Of a stretch of 10,321 bases of DNA, positions 7,299 through 10,321 are shown in pieces. Source of the stretch: a bacterium TMED198 (GTDB taxonomy: Bacteria; Fidelibacterota; Marinisomatia; SCGC-AAA003-L08; D37C17); assembly GCA_002170735.1 (NCBI GenBank), contig NHIV01000079.1:1-10321 (forward strand), written 5' to 3'. The notes beneath the pieces are model-generated. The model was not told where the DNA came from and made no database searches. It was given only the letters and a program-made list of their open reading frames with translations. Made by a program: the position numbers and the translations under genes. How positions within the stretch are numbered: position 1 is the first letter of the stretch; every line of letters starts with the position of its first letter.

Positions 7299-7412
7299 AT
7301 GAAAGTAAGAGCATCAGTAAAGAAAATATGTAAAGACTGTCAAATAATTAAAAGGCATGGTGTTATTAGAGTTATTTGTATAATCCCAAAGCACAAGCAA
7401 AGACAAGGATAA
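7299..7412 (+). CDS. rpmJ: 50S ribosomal protein L36 (zinc-ligand form)
   Basis: This short gene encodes 37 residues: it begins [20 protein letters not shown] and ends with PKHKQRQG and a TAA stop. L36 is the smallest large-subunit protein and stabilises 23S rRNA near helix 89 and the L16 region. The four zinc ligands of the C+ form are present: Cys11, Cys14, Cys27 and His32. The ATG is one base after the infA stop, with TAGGT (7287-7291) as a possible weak Shine-Dalgarno. As I recall, many Bacteroidota L36 proteins have lost these cysteines, so the C+ form is informative for placing the organism. rpsM follows after 25 bases. Confidence 0.97.
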   Translation: MKVRASVKKICKDCQIIKRHGVIRVICIIPKHKQRQG

Positions 7413-7423
7413 CTTATTTATAT

Positions 7424-7432
7424 GGAGGTGAT
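7424..7432 (+). promoter_or_regulatory. Strong Shine-Dalgarno site of rpsM (sets a TTG start)
   Basis: GGAGGTGAT is a nine-base perfect match to the complement of the usual 16S rRNA 3' end (anti-Shine-Dalgarno CCUCC and its flanking bases). The GGAGG core is nine bases before TTG at 7438. This is the strongest ribosome binding site in the window and supports the non-ATG start of rpsM. It lies in the largest gap between genes (25 bases). Confidence 0.85.
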
Positions 7433-7437
7433 ATAAA

Positions 7438-7815
7438 TTGGCAAGAATAGCAGGTGTAGATTTACCGAGAAATAAAAAAGTTGAGTTCGCTTTATCATAT
7501 ATTTATGGTATAGGAGCTGCAACTTCAAGAATGATTTTAGAGAAAAGTAAAATTGATGGTAATAGAAGAGTAAATGAACTGAGCGAAGAAGAATTATTAT
7601 CAATTAGAAAGGTAATAGATGAGAATTTTTCTGTAGAGGGTGAATTAAGGAGTCAAGTATCTCAAAACATTAAAAGATTAATTGATATAGGTACTTATAG
7701 GGGTTTAAGGCATAGAAAAGGTCTCCCCGTTAGAGGTCAAAACACAAAAAACAATTCGAGAACAAGAAAAGGTAAAAAGAGAACCATCGCGGGCAAGAAA
7801 AAAGCAACAGTTTAA
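7438..7815 (+). CDS. rpsM: 30S ribosomal protein S13 (TTG start)
   Basis: S13 sits in the 30S head, contacts L5 in an intersubunit bridge and reaches the P-site tRNA with its C-terminal tail. The 125-residue product matches the family from its first residue ([14 protein letters not shown]), then [13 protein letters not shown] (22-34), and the basic tail [15 protein letters not shown] (87-101) followed by an Arg/Lys-rich end. The start is TTG, not ATG. It is certain in practice because the conserved N-terminus begins there and no in-frame ATG precedes it. In E. coli rpsM also starts with a non-ATG codon (GTG) and is the site of S4 repression of the alpha operon. A similar role here is possible but not shown. 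Confidence 0.97.
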   Translation: MARIAGVDLPRNKKVEFALSYIYGIGAATSRMILEKSKIDGNRRVNELSEEELLSIRKVIDENFSVEGELRSQVSQNIKRLIDIGTYRGLRHRKGLPVRGQNTKNNSRTRKGKKRTIAGKKKATV

Positions 7816-7828
7816 TTAAGGAGTAAAT

Positions 7829-8206
7829 TTGAAGGGTAAAAAGAAAAAGAAAATTAAAGTTAGCCCTGAAGGCATAGGTTATATTAAAGCTAGCTTTAAC
7901 AATACAATAATAACTTTGACAGATAAATTTGGAAATGCAATTTCTTGGAGTAGTGCAGGTGCCATGGGTTTTAAAGGTTCTAGAAAAAATACTCCTTATG
8001 CTGCTACCCAGGCAGCGCAAAAAGCAGCTGAAGATGCAATTTCATTAGGACTTAAAAGAGTAGAGGTAAGAGTTAATGGTCCGGGTTCAGGTCGAGAAGC
8101 TGCAGTGAGAGCATTAAGTACAGCAGGCCTACAAGTAACTACTATAATGGATGTTACTCCAATACCACATAACGGGTGCAGGCCTCCAAAGAAGAGAAGG
8201 GTATAA
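7829..8206 (+). CDS. rpsK: 30S ribosomal protein S11 (TTG start)
   Basis: S11 forms part of the 30S platform near the mRNA exit and the E site. The 125-residue product has a lysine-rich N-terminus (KGKKKKKIK), then [20 protein letters not shown] (17-36), [20 protein letters not shown] (40-59), [17 protein letters not shown] (80-96) and the signature end [18 protein letters not shown]. The start is TTG, the second in a row after rpsM, with Shine-Dalgarno AAGGAG (7818-7823) five bases upstream. The next in-frame ATG is at codon 46 (AMGF), far too late, so TTG is the start. Its TAA stop is part of the rpsD Shine-Dalgarno TAAGGAG. Confidence 0.97.
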   Translation: MKGKKKKKIKVSPEGIGYIKASFNNTIITLTDKFGNAISWSSAGAMGFKGSRKNTPYAATQAAQKAAEDAISLGLKRVEVRVNGPGSGREAAVRALSTAGLQVTTIMDVTPIPHNGCRPPKKRRV

Positions 8207-8215
8207 GGAGAAAAT

Positions 8216-8827
8216 ATGGCAAGATATACAGGACCTAGATCAAAAATATGTAGAAGATTAGATTTTCCAGCTTTTGAATCACCAAAATTTGCATCAATTA
8301 GAAAGAATTATGCTCCGGGTCAACATGGCCAAGGTTTTAGGCGAAAGTTGTCAAATTATGGTATTCAATTAAGAGAAAAACAGAGAATAAAATATTTGTA
8401 TGGTGTTTTAGAAAAACAATTTAGAAATTATTTCAAAAAAGCTTCAAAAAAAATAGGACCTACTGGGCATAATCTTCTCATTTTCTTAGAATCAAGATTG
8501 GATAACACTATTTATAGATTAGGTATGGCTCCTACTAGAAGGGCTGCCAGACAATTGGTTTCCCACAAGCATTTTCTAGTTAACAATAAAATTGTAAACA
8601 TTCCATCATATTCACTTAAAGAGGGAGATGTTATTCAAGTTAGGGATAAAAGTAAAAAAATGGATATTTTTCATTCTTCATTGAAAAATATTTCAAATGA
8701 CAACCCTATGCCATGGTTAAGTGTAGACAAATCAAAACTTTCTGGGGAGTTTAACAGTTCTCCTTCAAGAGATGAAATATTAGAGCCAATTGATGAACAA
8801 TTAGTTGTTGAATTATATTCAAAATAA
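8216..8827 (+). CDS. rpsD: 30S ribosomal protein S4
   Basis: S4 is a primary 16S rRNA binder that nucleates 30S assembly and, in E. coli, represses the alpha operon. The 203-residue product has the N-terminal domain (RKNYAPGQHGQGFRRKLSNY at 29-48, YGVLEKQFRNYF at 62-73) and an S4 RNA-binding domain (about 92-150; ESRLDNTIYRLGMAPTRRAARQLVSH at 92-117). It ends DEQLVVELYSK, the end I associate with FCB-group S4. There is only one cysteine near the N-terminus, so this is the zinc-free form. A strong Shine-Dalgarno TAAGGAG (8204-8210) overlaps the rpsK stop, five bases before the ATG. The gene ends with two tandem in-frame TAA codons (8825-8830). Confidence 0.98.
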   Translation: MARYTGPRSKICRRLDFPAFESPKFASIRKNYAPGQHGQGFRRKLSNYGIQLREKQRIKYLYGVLEKQFRNYFKKASKKIGPTGHNLLIFLESRLDNTIYRLGMAPTRRAARQLVSHKHFLVNNKIVNIPSYSLKEGDVIQVRDKSKKMDIFHSSLKNISNDNPMPWLSVDKSKLSGEFNSSPSRDEILEPIDEQLVVELYSK

Positions 8828-8844
8828 TAAGGATAAAAAAAATA

Positions 8845-9816
8845 ATGACAAAAAATAAATATTTTCCTGATATATCTATTAAAGTTGAAAATGAAACAGA
8901 AACATTTTCCAAAGTTATAGCAGGACCGTTTGAAAGAGGTTATGGTGTTACAATTGGAAATAATCTTAGAAGAGTACTGCTTACATCTATACCAGGAGCA
9001 GCTATTTCATCAATAAAAATTGATGGTGTAAAACATGAGTTTACTACAATTAAAGGTGTGAAAGAGGATGTTACTGAAATTATTTTAAACCTAAAAAAGG
9101 TTAGATTTAAAATGCTTGATGATGGACCGGAATTGGTAAGTCTCAAAATTAATGGACCTGGGAAAATTTCTTCTAAAGATATTTCAAAATTAACGAGTTC
9201 ATATGAAGTTTTAGATAAAAAAATTCATATTGCAACAGTTACAACTAAAAGAGAAATTGAAATGGAACTTAGAATTTCAAGAGGAAAGGGTTATTCTCCA
9301 GCAGATAAAAATAAAAGACCTGATGATGTTATTGGTACAATTCCTATCGATTCAATATACAATCCAATTACGAATGTTTCATGGAACGTTCAGCCTATAC
9401 CTACTTCAAATGAAGGTCATGAAAATTTAATACTTGAAGTTACGTCTGATGGTTCAACAACTCCAAAAGATGCTTTAAATCATGCAGCAATGATAACAAG
9501 GCAACAACTAGCATATTTTATGTTTAATGACTCGAGTGCTATTTCTGCTGTTAATGAAGAAGAGATTAATGAAGCTCTAGAAATAAAATCAACTTTACTT
9601 AAAAGTATTGATGAAATGGAACTTTCTGTAAGAAGTCATAATTGCTTGCAGGCTGCTGGAATTAAAACAATAGGTGAATTAGTATCAAAGGAAGAATCTG
9701 AAATGTTAAAGTTTAAAAATTTCGGAAGAAAATCATTGACTGAGCTCCAAGAAAAACTTTCAGAACTAGAGTTGAAGTTTGGAATGGAAATTGCTCAGTT
9801 TATGGATATTGAATAA
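8845..9816 (+). CDS. rpoA: DNA-directed RNA polymerase subunit alpha
   Basis: Alpha dimerises to start RNA polymerase assembly, and its C-terminal domain contacts UP elements and activators. The 323-residue product has the N-terminal domain (about 1-230), including GPFERGYGVTIGNNLRRVLL (27-46), the IDGVKHEFTTIKGVKEDV block (59-76) and ILNLKKVRFK (80-89). A linker follows, then the C-terminal domain (about 250-315). DNA-contact residues equivalent to E. coli Arg265, Asn268, Cys269, Gly296, Lys298 and Ser299 are kept (Arg263, Asn266, Cys267, Gly294, Lys296, Ser297), so UP-element recognition is probably retained. The start has TAAGGA (8828-8833) 11 bases upstream. Confidence 0.98.
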   Translation: MTKNKYFPDISIKVENETETFSKVIAGPFERGYGVTIGNNLRRVLLTSIPGAAISSIKIDGVKHEFTTIKGVKEDVTEIILNLKKVRFKMLDDGPELVSLKINGPGKISSKDISKLTSSYEVLDKKIHIATVTTKREIEMELRISRGKGYSPADKNKRPDDVIGTIPIDSIYNPITNVSWNVQPIPTSNEGHENLILEVTSDGSTTPKDALNHAAMITRQQLAYFMFNDSSAISAVNEEEINEALEIKSTLLKSIDEMELSVRSHNCLQAAGIKTIGELVSKEESEMLKFKNFGRKSLTELQEKLSELELKFGMEIAQFMDIE

Positions 9817-9824
9817 GGTATAAA

Positions 9825-10235
9825 ATGAGGCATCAAAAAAAATCAAGAAAGTTAAATAGGACGGCAAGCCATAGAAAAGCATTGCTTAGTAATTTAGCAG
9901 CATCTTTAATTTTAAATAGTAGAATTTTTACTACAGATCCAAAGGCAAAAGAATTAAGGCCTTTTGTAGAAAGATTAGTTACTTATGCAAAATTAGGTAC
10001 TGTACATGGTAGAAGGTTGATTTTAAAAAAAATAAAAGGTAATCACAAAAAAGAAATTGCAAATAAATTAATTCATGATATAGCTCCAAATTATAAAGAC
10101 AGAAATGGTGGCTATACCAGAATTATCAAAACAACAAATAGAAAGAATGATAATGCTTTAGTTTCATTGATTGAATTTGTTGATTTGAAAGTAGATGAAG
10201 TGGTTGAAACAGTATCACCATCTGAAGAAAAATAA
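9825..10235 (+). CDS. rplQ: 50S ribosomal protein L17
   Basis: L17 lies near the tunnel exit of the large subunit and closes the alpha operon in most bacteria. The 136-residue product begins MRHQKKSRKLNRTASHRKALLSNLAASLI and has FTTDPKAKELRPFVERLVTYAK (35-56), then NYKDRNGGYTRIIKT (88-102) and SLIEFVDLK (113-121). A short acidic C-terminal extension (DEVVETVSPSEEK) extends beyond the conserved core. The Shine-Dalgarno TAAGGT (9814-9819) overlaps the rpoA stop, five bases before the ATG. An eight-A run lies at 10025-10032. The TAA stop is embedded in a perfect 20-base AT palindrome (10228-10247). Confidence 0.97.
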   Translation: MRHQKKSRKLNRTASHRKALLSNLAASLILNSRIFTTDPKAKELRPFVERLVTYAKLGTVHGRRLILKKIKGNHKKEIANKLIHDIAPNYKDRNGGYTRIIKTTNRKNDNALVSLIEFVDLKVDEVVETVSPSEEK

Positions 10236-10247
10236 TTAATTATTTTT
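10228..10247. repeat. Perfect 20-base AT palindrome over the rplQ stop
   Basis: The arms AAAAATAATT and AATTATTTTT are exact reverse complements, centred between 10237 and 10238, and the rplQ TAA (10233-10235) lies in the left arm. As RNA it could fold into about eight A-U pairs with a four-base loop, ending in five U. That is too weak to be a confident terminator, though it could slow polymerase or protect the mRNA end. Chance is plausible in DNA this AT-rich. Confidence 0.4.
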
Positions 10248-10272
10248 GTAAATATGTACTTTTGCCTATTTT

Positions 10273-10301
10273 ATAAGCTTACAATCTTTGGCTTATTTTT
10301 T
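10273..10301 (+). terminator. Candidate intrinsic terminator after rplQ
   Basis: ATAAGC (10273-10278) pairs with GCTTAT (10291-10296), extendable by a T-G wobble, around a loop of about ten bases. A run of six T (10296-10301) follows directly. Position (38 bases after the last gene of the operon), stem and T-tract all fit a Rho-independent terminator. The stem is short and AT-rich, so it may be weak. The T-tract follows only on the + strand, so it would act in one direction. Confidence 0.55.
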
Positions 10302-10321
10302 ACCTTAAATATATTATTTTC

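Noticed and set aside
7413..7500. S4-binding pseudoknot at the rpsM start, as in the E. coli alpha operon
   Set aside because: Only short, weak pairings could be found by eye (for example GGTG with TACC inside the [10 protein letters not shown] codons). A covariance search would be needed to claim it.
7798..7804. A-AAA-AAG slippery heptamer near the end of rpsM
   Set aside because: The rpsM frame reads AAA AAA GCA here, so the heptamer is out of phase for -1 tandem slippage. No downstream stimulatory structure is seen, and S13 ends normally.
7730..8020. Minus-strand open frame of 96 codons across the rpsM-rpsK junction
   Set aside because: It is antisense to two certain genes. The Phe/Leu/Ser-rich product reflects the lysine codons on the other strand.
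9230..9430. Second plus-strand frame of 66 codons inside rpoA
   Set aside because: It is fully inside conserved rpoA in another frame, with no ribosome binding site and no recognisable product.
10241..10264. TAnnTTTG matches (10241-10248 and 10257-10264) as Bacteroidota-type promoters for a downstream gene
   Set aside because: Neither has a TTG-type -33 element at the right distance, and such short matches are expected by chance in an AT-rich trailer.
1..10321. Mobile element, CRISPR array, tRNA/rRNA gene or novel defence-type system
   Set aside because: Coding sequence of universal translation genes fills the window. There is no repeat array, transposase, integrase or tRNA-like cloverleaf, and no gene of unknown function.

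Overview
This window is one continuous ribosomal-protein gene block on the + strand, from the last codons of rpsC to rplQ. It is the 3' part of the S10 cluster, followed by the spc and alpha clusters. It holds 22 complete genes and one 3' fragment, in the order (rpsC)-rplP-rpmC-rpsQ-rplN-rplX-rplE-rpsN-rpsH-rplF-rplR-rpsE-rpmD-rplO-secY-map-infA-rpmJ-rpsM-rpsK-rpsD-rpoA-rplQ. No gene is supported on the minus strand. The longest gap between genes is 25 bases, and the only real noncoding stretch is the final 86 bases after rplQ, which carries a candidate intrinsic terminator.

Organism: a bacterium with AT-rich DNA (roughly one third GC by eye, strong AGA/AGG preference for arginine). The order secY-map-infA-rpmJ-rpsM-rpsK-rpsD-rpoA-rplQ, with no adk and with rpsD kept between rpsK and rpoA, is the layout I associate with Bacteroidota and relatives (FCB group). 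The S4 C-terminus (EQLVVELYSK) and the SecY C-terminal half also look FCB-like. Three traits are less typical of Bacteroidota proper: several strong Shine-Dalgarno sites, a zinc-ligand (C+) L36, and a 101-residue S14. A marine, streamlined FCB lineage such as Marinimicrobia (SAR406) is a reasonable guess, but this is inference from memory and needs a phylogeny.

Layout: 1-31 end of rpsC; 38-1298 rplP, rpmC, rpsQ, rplN; 1302-4996 rplX to rplO; 4993-6330 secY; 6335-7412 map, infA and the short rpmJ; 7438-10235 rpsM, rpsK, rpsD, rpoA, rplQ; 10236-10321 trailer with terminator. The products work together: ribosomal proteins of both subunits, the SecY channel that receives nascent membrane proteins, the aminopeptidase that trims their first methionine, initiation factor 1, and the RNA polymerase alpha subunit. 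Tight spacing and stop/start overlaps suggest one polycistronic transcript with translational coupling. No promoter is visible inside the window, so the promoter probably lies upstream.

An undescribed system was looked for and not found. The most notable points are details of translation initiation: TTG starts on rpsM and rpsK behind strong Shine-Dalgarno sequences, and uneven Shine-Dalgarno strength along the operon.
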